The notes under the pieces were generated by a model. That model saw only the letters and a list, made by a program, of their open reading frames with translations, had not been told where the DNA came from and searched no databases. Shown here one piece after another: positions 22,801 to 34,606 of a stretch of 64,000 nt of DNA (its first letter is position 1; every line of letters starts with the position of its first letter). This DNA comes from Paramacrobiotus metropolitanus (taxonomy: Eukaryota > Tardigrada > Eutardigrada > Parachela > Macrobiotidae), in NCBI RefSeq assembly GCF_019649055.1, contig NW_026570239.1:248001-312000 (forward strand), given 5' to 3'. Made by a program: the position numbers and the translations under genes.

Positions 22801-25800
22801 ATAACACCAAGTGAGATTTTTGTTTTTTTATTTTCTTGTTGTTATTGGAATATCTGATTTTGTAACCAGAGAAAAGAATTTTGCCAAGCAGCGTAGGAAG
22901 CTGTGCACTGCGCCAGTAGATTGGTTTCTCTTTGCACAAAATTGCATTTCAGTAGTTCGAAGCGACACAACAGCAATTTAAAATGATTTAAGATTTTCAT
23001 ATGTAGAATTTACCTATGGAAATAATTTTAAATGTAATTACTATTTGTAATCGGAATTTTCTCTTTTCACATTACACCGGTGCACATGAAGTCGCCTATC
23101 GGGAAAGAAAACAGGAAATTACAGAACGGTGATTTTAAAGCCTTCCAAAATACAAAGTACAACCGGAATTACGATGTTCATCTGGGCGGTTCCAACTGTA
23201 CCACACGCTGGATATAAATTGAATTTGTTTACTTGACTTGTTTGACTAAGAAACTCGTAAATTTTAGTGTAATCAGGGACAGGTAAGGAGACTGCAACGT
23301 GTTTGTAGCAAAAGTGGCGATACGCTGGAGTAGGATACAATTACTTACTAATACGTCGACAAATTCCATATTCCGGCTCCCGTTTAATTTCGATCCCATA
23401 GTACGATCCCGACTAGTTCAAACTGCCCTTTGAAAAGAATTTATTGGAAACATTGGCATAATTATGGTGTCAGTCTCGTGATTTAAAATTGTTGGTACAC
23501 TTTTTACATTATGATTAACTGGTGTTTACATCTTAGCACCTTCCTGTTGAAATGCTGTACCTAAACGAAATGCTGTGCCTATGCTGAGCTGCTCCTACGT
23601 GTACCTGTGATTTTCTAACTCAGTTTTTAACATCATGTCGGCTGTATGATTGTAGTCATGAAATTGCGCTTAATAACGTATGTACGAGTACAAATGCGAC
23701 ATCGCTGAACGCATCAAGGCTTCTAGCTGTAGAAAAATTTTTCGTACCACCCAAATTACGGCTGTACGAGTGAATTCTCGTACAGATACTCGCTTAATAA
23801 GTGAATTATAACATTAAATGATGTTTACATTTCGATACTAATTTCTTGCTACACAAATGCAGGAAACCAGACACTGACATTATGGGCGAATGGAAAAGTT
23901 CCCTATCAAATCAGCGAGTTATATGGTACGCTAGAAACCCTTTTTAAAGTTTTAATTCTTCTGCCTAGATTTTTTCGTAGACTGCAATTTATACTTTAAC
24001 GACCCGGTTATTTTTTAGGATTCCAAGACCGTTTTATTATCGAGCAAGCAATGTTGAATATTGAGCATAAATCACTCCATTGTGTGACTTTTATAGCGAG
24101 AAAGACCGAGGCAAACTATATTCACTTCAAGCCTGGAGACAAGTATGACATTTCATTAGGTTGTACCGTTGTACTGACGTGAAAATGTGCTCTTCAGAAA
24201 AAAATTCGCGAAAAATTACGTACTGATAATTTTTTTGGCCATGCTCTTTGAGCCTCTGCAGATGAAATTATTTATTTTAATTACGTATACTACGATGGTG
24301 CACTTGTTTTTGCAAAAAACGAGATTTTTCTGATTTTGGAGCAGGAAAATGTGCCGTGTTGAGTGTTAAGTGCACAAACATAGCAGAAACAAAACACAGG
24401 TAATTAGGAAGGCTAAGTAGTACGAAATCCCATGATCCCTCCCAATAACTGGCCCTTAACTTCAGGCTGCGTAAAACGAGCGTTTACCCCTAAGGAGTTG
24501 TAAGCGTTTGTTTTCATCTGATCGCATCACTGTGTTTTTCTTTCCATAATCTGTCTTTTAGTACTTCGTTTATACTTGCAACGTGATACTTATTAAAGAC
24601 CATCGTCCCGTACGAACTACCTTACACCTATTATTTCGTATTATGTAAGTTTAGTGATTATGCACAGCGCTAACCTAAGCGCTCAGATAACTGGAGGCTA
24701 GGGTTAAAAGCACGAAGAATAAATTAAAAGAAAGAGATTTTTAAAGGAAGGAAATGTTTGTGATTACAAAGAGAAAGGAAAGATTGAGATTGAAAAGAGA
24801 AAAAGAATTTTCGCGAAAAAAATGTTTAGCGCGAGCTCGTATTTCACAAAAAATGATCGAGCGAATCGAGCTTGTGTTACATAGATCGGATTTAAGTTTA
24901 GCGACGCGGAGACTTCCCAGGCGTATTTGTTTTGCAAATTACAGTTGTTCGTCTTACGTTGGAGTTCGCGGCGGTATGCAACCGGTATTTCTGCATCCAA
25001 GCGAGTGTATTCAGCTAGGAATAGTGCAGCACGAGATTCTGCACGCCCTCGGTTTGTTTCACGAACACAGTCGGAGCGACCGAAATTCTTATGTGGCTAT
25101 CTACGAAGGGGAGATTATGGAAGGCCACGAATCTCAGTATCGTGCTATTCCAAATATGCCAACTTTCGGAACGGCTTACGATCTAGAATCGCTGATGCAC
25201 TACGGTCCATACGATTTCTCGAGAACCGTGAGTCGCCCTGTCATAATTCCTAGACAGAAAGGAGTCCATCGCATGGGACAGCGTGAGGGTCTAAGTGTCC
25301 GTGACGCTGCTAAACTGCGCAATGCATACAGATGCCAGGTAGGCCGCGACGATCATGGTGAACAAGAACGCTTGTTTCCTGGTTTTTCGAAAGAATCTAT
25401 GAAAGCCGAACAGTGTGCGCTACAGTTCAATGAACACTGTGGATATTCGGGATCTACCAGAGAAAACTGCACGCATCAAAAGATATTGGTGATCGACTGC
25501 AGCGACACAATGAACGCTTCTGCTTTAGCACCTATGGCCACGGCGCTGGGAAGGCCGCCGTTGCGCCCATTGATTGTCTTCCTCATCGATAGCCAAATAA
25601 CCACGTATTCGCTGTCTCCGGTTGATAAACAAATAATCAAGTTGACTTTAATGAACTGTATTGTGCGTGATCCCACGGCAAAGCTCTCCAGGTTCTCCTT
25701 TCTTAATCTGCAGGAGTTGAAAATATTCAATTGTTGGGATATGCGAATTAAAAAATCCGACTTTTATTCCGTACATAAGTTGAAACTAATAATTTTTGAG

Positions 25801-28800
25801 CAAGCTACTGTTTTGTACTTGGAAGAAGGGACTTTCACAAATCTCCTGGAGCTGCGAGCAATTGCATGGCACAAAAAGCTCCCGTATAATTTCGGCACGC
25901 GCATTCATGAACCACCCTACGATATCAATCATATCATCAATGACTATTCCTTCTTAGTACGCAGCAGGCAGAATTATTTGGAGCGGATTCACTGCGACTG
26001 CGAATTTTCATGGTTAAGAAAATGGCTGCATCAAAAGAACTTACTCAAGGCAGTACCAGGAAATTCTGAAATTTTTTACTATGCTACGGGAGGCGGGAAC
26101 AGCGATGTAGAGGTCAGTGACGTCTATATCCCGATTGACTGTGCAGCGCACCCGTTTCCGACCGACCTTGGTATGATCAACTTCAACCAGGCTGCCTTTT
26201 CCGTTAACGAAAGCGAATGTGCACCGGACCATTTCAATTCGACTTATGAAAGTTTAAAATTTAAAGAAACCTTTTCCAGCTTCGAATTTAATTATGCGCA
26301 GTGTACGTCGCTATTTGGGCGAACATGCAGGCCAAGTGGCGTCTCCTTATCGTTTCCTGGCTATAGAACAGAGGAGGTTATGCACTACTATTGTCTGCAG
26401 TTTTTCGCTAACAATTCCACACCGAATCTCAGGTCTCTGGATGTCGAGTGTTGGGCTAACAGCACAGTGCGGGAGGTACGAGAAATCAGTTTCGCTCTAG
26501 CTAAGCCGCCCGTACGCAGTGTGGACTTATCGCTGTTTGATGGAGACTACATTGTGTACCGTGCCTTTGCACCGATGAGAATGCAGGTCTCGAGAATGAT
26601 TCTGTCGGACTGCATTGGAGACCGCCCCGCAGCGTATCTATCTGTTTTACAAATGAGTAATTTGTTACAGTTCGTTGTCAGTAGTTGTCGAAATATTGTC
26701 CTACAAGCCGCAGATTTCACACTGGTCCCTAATATTCGTGTTCTGGTGCTCACCAAATCAACGGTTGTCTCCGCTACACCGTCCATCTTTGCCGCTTTAC
26801 CAAATCTCCAAATTCTCTCATTGGAGTACAGAATGAGCGAAGTGCTGATGAATAGTTTTCCAAGTGACTATCAGCAGTATCTCCATAACCTGCACTGTGA
26901 TTGTGAATTTGCTGACTACCGCAACTGGCTACAGTCGCAAATCATCGACCGATTGCACATTTGGACGCCACAAGACATTTTTGATTTTAATACCACTGTG
27001 CAGTCGCTTTGCAACGATAACTTTCTCCCTGCCGGTGCGATAATACTTTCCCTGAACTTAAAAGAGTATGATGTCGGACGGCTTAATGAATGGCTGTGTA
27101 TAAAAAAAGAAGACCTATATTTACCTATTAATTGTGCCGATGCACGTGGTGGCAGTAGCGGAACAACGATAGACTTTCAACAAAGGAACTATTCAATTAA
27201 CGTTCCCAGATGCGAGAAGGCGGTCTCGCGAACGTGGCTGACAGGATGGCCCACTTCACCAGAAGGCTACGCAAATCATACAAAGCCGACACAAAACGGT
27301 TTGTATACTCAGATACTGATACTGCAGGGGTTTGCATATTTTCTACCACATTTTTAGTATGCCGAAGCACAACAGTATCTGTACAGCAACGTATGTACTG
27401 CTTGTGCAGACTTATTGGAAATACATACACAGTCCGTTTACTGATTTCCTGTATACGCACTGTGTAGTAGTGCAAGCGACTACAATAACTTCATTCTTCG
27501 TTACGATTTTTTTTGCTGACGGTGCTGCGTTCCAGATTGGACAAAAAAGCTCAATCAGCAAATTCTAAGAGAGCGACGATCCGAGCTGACCACAACAACA
27601 GTCGGATCAGACGGCAGACTGTACCACTATGACGATCAAATGCTGGATATTGATCTTGTTTCAGCACCTGGATACTTATCTGACGACAAATTTTGGCCGA
27701 ACAACGACACGCATATTCCTTATTTAATTAGCGATTACTTCGGTAAATACCAAGTACTGCCTAAGACCAGGGTCAGAAACAGGAAGACATCTATAAAAGA
27801 AGGGAATTGTTTTGTCAAAAAAGAGCATAGAATATTTTGTGCAGAAAAGTTTCTGCGTTAAATTCCCCAGAGTTATTTCCATCGCAGACATTTACTTCTC
27901 CTTCCTTCTTTTTAACCATTGATATTTCCTCCATCTTTTGGACAACGAAAATTTCCTTCCTTTAGAAATGCCTTCTTCTTTGTGACCCTGACGGTCTGAC
28001 CGACCACAACGCTCCTAACGACAAGCTGTAACTCACTCACTGGGTACTGCCAGAGTTTTTAAAGAACTTTGATATAACCTTTTTGTGCTATTGTAGAATT
28101 AGATAATCGATTTTCGCGCTATCGTAAATAATCTAAATAAATTCGACGACTCTTTGGTATGCCCAGATAATGCCGACCAAGTAGCGATCCAGGACGCACT
28201 GAATTCGATCTCCTCCTTTACTTCATACTGCATAACATTTCAAACCCGCACCGAAGAAAATGACTATATTTTGTTCATGCCAGGATACAGGTAAATATGC
28301 GTTAAACGTTGTTAAGAAGTTAGAACAAGCCTGTCCAAAATAGCCCTACGCACCCAGCTGATGGACAAAATGTATGTATTTCCGAGGCATTACGTAGCTT
28401 TCGTAATGCCTCGGTATTTCCTATCCGAGCTCAAGTAAGTTAGACAAACCTGCATATATTTACCTGCCTTAAAATCTATAAATTCGTCTTTCCACAGTTT
28501 AAGCCATCCAAAACTTCGAAATTTAACATAATGTCATACCGTAGTACTGCTTACAGATGTCAGTCTCAGGTGGGCAGGCAAGGCGGTCGGCAGAGTATCA
28601 CCTTAACGCATGCTTGCATTTTCTGTGGGGCCATTCAGCACCTGGTTCTTCATGCGCTGGGATTCGTTCACGAACATCACCGAGCGGATCGTGACGATTA
28701 CTTGCAAATTTATTTGAATCATACGGAACTTTCGCCAGACAACATTGTATTCCGTAAATTTCCACAGATGCGCACGCACGGCGCAGAATACGATCTGGAA

Positions 28801-30885
28801 TCGATCATGCACCTTGGCGCTTTTGACTTGACAAACCCTGAACATCCGCATCTCCCAGTACTCCTTCCAAAGGTTAATCTTTCACTGAAAAAGCGCATTC
28901 AAATGGGACAAAGACGAGCCTTGAGCGCAAGAGACATCGTCAAGTTGAACACCGCCTACAACTGCACGATGCTACGGTCTGGCATGCATACTGCTGAGCC
29001 CCTCCCGCATTTTGAGAAGAGCCATGTTCCGATGGAAATGTGTACGACACTGTCTAAATTAAGGTGCGGTGATAAGAGGTTACGTGAATGCTCCAAGAGT
29101 AAAATGATAGAGCTAACGTGCGGCGGCGGTACTACATCTGATGACTGGCAAACTGCTGCGATGACAGTTGCATATTCGCCCCTACGGGCCGTATGGTTGA
29201 ACCTGGAAGACACATTGCAGAGGCATGATATGTCCGGCGCATTTTGGCACATTAGACGGCTAATCTTGGGAACTCAACTTTATTTGTGCAAGAATGCGCA
29301 TTGCACATCTGTCCTTCGTGGTCTCGGCTTTGTGAACCTTATGATATTAAGGGTATCTTACAGCAGTGGCTTGATCATCAAGAAAACGGATTTCTGCAAA
29401 TTAAACAAGCTGCAGAGCTTGATATTCAGAATGGCAACTGTACAAAACCTCGAGCCGGGAACCTTCAGCAATCTATTGCATTTAAAAGTGTTGAGCATGG
29501 AATCAGATATTCTTATTGCGGCCGAAATAAATAAAAATCTTAGTGTTATTCATCGCCTGGAATACCTACACAATTTACACTGCAGCTGCGATTTCGCGGA
29601 GTTTCGCCAGTGGATGAAAAACAACAAAGCATTGCTGTGGGAGTTAGGACCCGAAGAGCTTAGCTATGTTGATGGCATATTGAGCTTTGCCCCATTTGCG
29701 AGAAGCACACTCTACAACCCGGTAGACTGTCGGGAAAATCTTACGGCAAATCTGCACACGGCTATAAACTTTGATCAACTGGAATACTCCATTAACGAGC
29801 CGTTGTGTAAGTAATCAAAGAAACGGCCGCTTTTTGAAACTTTAAGTTGGCATTTTCTTTGAATTTTGAATATTTTTAATTTGAATTTCAGTTTTTATGC
29901 GCTCGGATAAAGATCCCAATCGACAGTCAGCTAATGACTATTTTTGACCCTTGTATTAGCATGTTCACACGTCATAGAATGTATGGTCACGTATGTTTGG
30001 TCATAGAATCGAGGACGTTATAAATGTTTTGTAAACATTTTTAACCGACTTACATGGATATTTCTCTGGCATAGGTGAAGAAAGTGTTGCTCCAATAGTT
30101 CAGTTTTGTGAACCGGATATTTCCTCAAGAGAGGGTGTGGAGTCGCCTGCTGGAGGGGGTGCTCTGTAATACTCTGTAAGCACCATTTTTCCAGTAGAAA
30201 TTTCTTAACGCCTTTAAGGGATCTATATGACTGTAGTTCACTAGCGACCATAATTTGCAGTGGCGCACGGTTTGCTGGCATGTCCTTGTCACCGGTAGAG
30301 AAATAAACTGGCCGATGATCATAGGAGCCGCATCAGCCTTTCTGCCGGAAACCGGCAGAATTGCGGCACACTGACCGTCAATCACCGACTCGTTTATTTT
30401 TCTACCGGCAACATGCGCTGCCAACAACACAGCAACGTGTCGGCTGCAGGTAATTTCTCAATCTTTGCATTCGTTGGCGATAAATTATTACAACTATGTT
30501 TTGTAGCGCATCCAGTTGAACTAGTAAGCGCTAGCCAACACACCAAACTCGAGGGTCAGTCTGCAGTCACCAAGCAAGGGTAGCCTAAACTGCAGCGTTC
30601 AAAAGAATCGTTTATGTTTTTGGCAGACAGATTTGTGAAAGAATCGGATACGTTCAGTTATTTTTTGAGACAGCACTTTATTATTAATTTTGTGTGGTTT
30701 GCAGGCCGTCTTGGGCACTCTGTCACGCGTGTCTAATTGCTGGAATGGCGCTACCGGTCGTTTTAACGTGTCATCCGATCAACAGAGCAGGAATTTCGTT
30801 CGCTTCGTACTCCTGTTGCTACAAAAAGAAAATAAAAATGTTTATCCTGGCGCGTGCGGCTCTAAGGGTCGGTGTAATCGGTTAA
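19815..30885 (+). CDS. gene A: membrane-anchored tandem astacin / pseudo-astacin with LRR units
   Basis: Exons: 19815-19941, 21832-21960, 23863-23925, 24019-24142, 24945-27298, 27536-27742, 28167-28290, 28557-29806, 30075-30165, 30705-30885. All have GT/AG introns and stay in phase, giving 1,549 aa. Order: hydrophobic leader (MGIKAAVHVLFIF), acidic propeptide, M12A astacin domain starting TLTLWANGKVPYQIS with zinc site HEILHALGLFHE (about residues 177-188) and Met-turn SLMHY; two LRR units each closed by an LRRCT motif (HCDCEFSWLRKWL near 497, HCDCEFADYRNWL near 798). A second propeptide (WTKKLNQQI) leads to a second astacin domain (FWPNNDTHIPYLIS), whose site reads HLVLHALGFVHE near 1071 (Glu to Leu) with Met-turn SIMHL (Tyr lost). 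A third LRR-LRRCT (HCSCDFAEFRQWM near 1384), one TM helix (ACLIAGMALPVVL) and a basic tail follow. Joining of exon 5 to 27536 and the last two exons is inferred from phase and from gene B; the ATG is the first upstream of the leader. Two separate genes remain possible. Confidence 0.8.
20399..20684. mobile_element. foldback element in intron 1 of gene A
   Basis: Arms beginning AAAATTTTTTGCGTTCATGA (20399 on) and the inverse ending 20684, each followed by two or more ~31-bp words CCCGGACACTTTGGTCGGAG. The + and - ORFs over this segment look alike because of the symmetry and are not genes. Confidence 0.8.
20700..20805. repeat. GGACGTTTTGGTCGG palindromic cluster
   Basis: Direct and inverted copies of CCGGACGTTTTGGTCGGTT next to the preceding foldback. 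It shares the word TTTGGTCGG with it. Confidence 0.6.
22557..22965. mobile_element. foldback element in intron 2 of gene A
   Basis: Imperfect palindrome centred near 22750. ACACCTGTACGATAT (about 22711) pairs with ATATCGCGCAGCCGGCACAGGTGT, and CTAATAACAACATC pairs with the TTGTTGTTATTGG segment near 22840. A diverged direct copy of its outer part (CATATTCCGGCTC, CCCTTTGAA) occurs at 23350-23460. Confidence 0.55.
28381..28414. repeat. hairpin in gene A intron 7
   Basis: Perfect 13-bp arms CCGAGGCATTACG and CGTAATGCCTCGG around a short loop, between exons 28167-28290 and 28557-29806. Confidence 0.8.
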
Positions 30886-32202
30886 TACATCTGATAGTTA
30901 TCGGCACTTACACAGGGTTCATGATCGGAAACCGCTAACATAGCAATCAGAAGCGTTCCAGGCTGCCTATACGTAAACCGGGAATACGAAGTTAGAGCAA
31001 CGGCCACATACCCACTGTATGTGGTGAATGGCAACATGTGCCACTGCAATATACAGCTACTGTAGTTATTAGTTATGTAGGACATGTCGTATTTATTTAG
31101 TGCAAACTGCGAGCGAGCCTCTAATAAGTAACTTGGTCGCGCGGCTGCACTGCTCGTTCTTAAGGAGGCGAGATCTACCGGCCAAACACGGTTGACAGAA
31201 TATTGCTGTTGTTTACAGTAAATAAACAAGAAACAACCCCTTTACCCGAAACACTAACTTGAGACAAATTATCTTACTTAGCTGAAAAGCAGTAATTTTT
31301 AGTTTTGGAATGGGTAATTTCAAATTTCCGCTTCCAAGACATCCTCGAAATCTACCCAATCTTTCAAAATAATTCATAAAAACGTTGAATCCTGAGATAA
31401 TCTTGGTTTAACTTGAAATTTCTATGTTAAAAACATTGCTTTTTCGAATGTAACTAAAATAATGACAGTCAAGCACTGGTCGGATCCAGCGCGCCATGGT
31501 AAATCAGACCGACATTTTGTTCAGCCACCCGGTAGTAACTAGGATTCACCTCATCCAGTACAGTACGGTAAACGTTGCGCGGAAAGCTAAAGGTGAACTT
31601 AAAAGCGGGTATAGAACGGTAGTACAGCAAGTACTGTACAATACACGCCGCCGACCACAGACAGCCTCAAGTTCACTCACTGATGAATGCGAGAGCGATC
31701 AGCAGGGCATCAAGTGATGCGCGTCTGAGGAAGGCAGTGATCCTCTTTCGACCTTTACTCGTTACGAGTTCTCCTCCAGGCACGTCAAAGCACATACAGT
31801 ATTTCGAAGAACAGATCGCTTACGTGTTCAAAGTTTCTAGGTACAAAAATTTCGAAAGTAACTGTTATTTGCATAATCACCAGTTTGCATACAAGCACTT
31901 GAACATAAAGTCTCCGATGATAGAGAACTCTGTACAAGCACTAATCTCGCAGTGAAAACAAAACTTTCGAGCTAAACACCTCTCAGCCAGTTGCAGAAAT
32001 ACATGGTACGGGAACTGCGTCACGCGAGATAATGTGAGGCGTGGACTTGTGTGCTGTATTATGTGCAAAGATCAAACTTTTTTAGGAAATCTGAATGTTC
32101 GGGTGTGTATTTGTTCAACGTATATGGTCTCGTGAATGTGAACTTCTTCACGTTCTCGATGGTTGTCTCTTCTCGGGATTGACAGAGCATTATACTTTTT
32201 AG
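30886..32202. other. no gene recognised between genes A and E
   Basis: Short ORFs only. Exons equivalent to the first three of gene F were looked for here and not found. An AATAAA at about 31220 could be a poly(A) signal for gene A but lies far from its stop. Confidence 0.4.
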
Positions 32203-33037
32203 GGAATGGGCCAACCAACCGCGATGCTGTCGTACTATGTGGATCTACACTATCCTCATCGAGAGACCAGCTATCCGGCTCTCTTGTCGCTGTTCGACAC
32301 AGTCATATCGCCGGGGACGGAACGCTTCTATGTGGTATGGATTGGGATCATTGCGGCCATGTTCTTGCTGCCGACAATTACCGCGATGCTGGCACAAGTA
32401 GTTGTAATTGCTGTGTTCTGCGGCTGGGGCGTGGTCAACTTGCTGCTCTGTTGTGTCACTCGTCTTCAGCGCATCTGGTAGGCAGATTCCCTCACTCATT
32501 GCGTTGTCTATACTTACTTCGACGGTGTTCTTATTAGAAAAACACCGTAACTGTTCAAGTACAGCAAAGGTGTTTTGCGTACGAAAAAAACATCGGCATA
32601 AATACGCAAACAATTCCCGCCAACCCACGTTTTTTAACAGGAAGCCGACAGAAGCCACAAACGATGTGACGCGCAACAAGAAGGAGGAGAAACCGAAGGA
32701 CCCTGATCAATCGGCTGTACGGACAAACAAACAACACAAGTGCATGTGCGCTTCGTGGATGGACCTTGAGCGCCGCATGATCGTTGTAGTATCCCGCTTC
32801 ATGTTCTGGACATTCATCCCGTTACCGGTGCTGGGACTGGTTGTCCCGGAGCCGTTCCAGCTGCCGGCTTTGTTGCTTCTACTGAGTGTCATTGAATTGG
32901 GCATCTGCTATTGGCTGTTCGACAGTGTTTGCAGCGGCAAGGGTCCGAATCCCAGTGGTGCTGAAAGAGTCGGCCCTGTGGAGACAGTGAAAGAACCGGA
33001 AGACGATGAGGACAAACCCATGTTGACACCGTGTTGA
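32203..33037 (+). CDS. gene E: short paralogue of multi-pass membrane protein F
   Basis: Two exons, 32203-32477 and 32641-33037, joined in phase (RLQRI-W-KPTEATND) by a 163-bp GT/AG intron. From the ATG at 32206 the product is 222 aa. They match the last two exons of gene F: MLSYYVDLHYPHRETSYPALLSL here against MLSYWMDLGYPRWNTSQPALLSL there, a long hydrophobic segment (IGIIAAMFLLPTITAML and on), a polar acidic or basic linker, then C-x-C-ASW, two hydrophobic segments and VPEPFQLPALLLLL. The equivalents of F exons 1-3 are absent upstream. It is therefore either a 5'-truncated copy or a short gene starting at 32206; the frame itself is unbroken. Function unknown; predicted polytopic membrane protein. 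Confidence 0.55.
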
Positions 33038-34606
33038 CGAAGACTACATTAGCGTGACCTTTTGACGGAATTGTCCTCTACGCTGCCTACGCCACCCATT
33101 TGTCACTTATTTATTTGCAAAAACTTCCCATATATATACCGTTAGATGTTGATTTATCGTTATTACACATGATTTATGTGCAGGAGCGCGCTCGTGCAAA
33201 ATTTTTGCTGCTTTCTGTAACGCCTAATTGTCCGCATAATATAATAGCGTTAAAACGCTTATGTGCAACGTGGCATTCTGAATGACGTTATTGTAGTATG
33301 AGTGTTGTGAACTGTATGAGTGCGATCTTACAATATCCACTTCCCGTTTTCCCTACCTTCTTTACAACTCACTGTTCTTCGCCTATAAAAAATTGTTAAC
33401 CCGGCATTTTGTGGAAACGACACCTCGATGATCGACAAGTTGCTAATCGACCGTTTATTAATCCCGACATTTTGTGGACGACCATCTGCTGATGTGAAAA
33501 AAACAGAACAATATAATAAACTATATCTAGTGTTTTTCGGTTTCTTATGATTAGTTTTTGTTAGGTGGCCCATTTGTCTGGTGGCCAATGTGGGTATCGT
33601 CCCAGCTATCCGTATTAAGGTATGGGGCATACATCTGCCGTTTGGCAGACAGCATTTTAATAATTATGTTATGGTCGAAATTTGCTTGCCTGCAAAAAGC
33701 AAACAATCTTACAGCTTGCTGACCAGGCTCTCTTTGAAGATCCATTATCTTGTTCGTCTAGGTTATATTATTGTTTTACCGTCAGCTGGCTCTACGCTTT
33801 GACTTTTTCTACCTGCAGAGAGTTCGACAACATTGGCAGTATTTGCCGATCATGCTTAAGATTCTGATTGATCATCGTATTACTCTTTTTCTCATTATTA
33901 AAGGGTGCTGGTCGTAGGTAACACAGGCACAGTATGGCCGTCTGGCGCGCATGCTGATATGTGTACATACAAAGGACAACCCCGAAATAAATTATTCCTA
34001 TTTTGCATCTCCCCGTTAATTGCATTCAGCTAAAATTATCCAGTTACACACGTCCTTCCGGGAGAAACTGAAGGAAAGTATATCTAACAACAACTACGAA
34101 CTTAGAAACAACGAAAGGCAATAAACAAACAGAAACAAAAACAACAACAAAAGGCCAGATAGTAACTATTAGTCATCTAAACTAATTACATTCCGTGCAA
34201 TATGGTTTTAGGGCTATGGGTTCTAAGGATTAGACGTTTCTCTTTCCCGCGAATATGGGAAATCAATGGTGAGTAGCTAATCGATACGGCTTTCCTTATA
34301 TCTTATGAATAGTGTAAACCTTTGTCGCTGCCTGAACGGAAACCATTAGAAAATCTCTTCAGCGTGCGTGTGCAGTGAACATGTCGGCGTAATGTACACG
34401 TCAAAGGAGGCAGAATCAAAGCAGCAGGAAATGCACAGGATGTTGCAGCATGCTATCAGGAGTTTCGGTATACGTATCGATCCAGTTGAAGGGTTCTTTA
34501 CTTCTTACTGTACCACATATGGTATCAAATGCCCACATTGTAATCGTGTTTTCGACGCCACTGCTCTGTTTATCTGGATTATTACAGCGTTTAGTTAACT
34601 TCTACA
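33038..34606. other. spacer and upstream region of gene F
   Basis: No coding exon recognised. The part from about 34380 to 34500 (with CGTCAAAGGAGG and a GATCGATCCAGT-like word) is also found upstream of gene G at about 39700-39800, although no frame is conserved there, which suggests a shared 5' UTR or promoter. The 76-codon ORF at 34368 is not supported. Confidence 0.45.

Noticed and set aside
24754-24944. N-terminal 64 residues of the long astacin ORF starting at 24754
   Set aside because: Lys/Arg-rich intron sequence; the exon begins at the acceptor at 24945, as in gene B at 47767.
34368-34598. 76-codon ORF upstream of gene F
   Set aside because: The DNA is conserved upstream of gene G but the frame is not, so it looks like 5' UTR or promoter.
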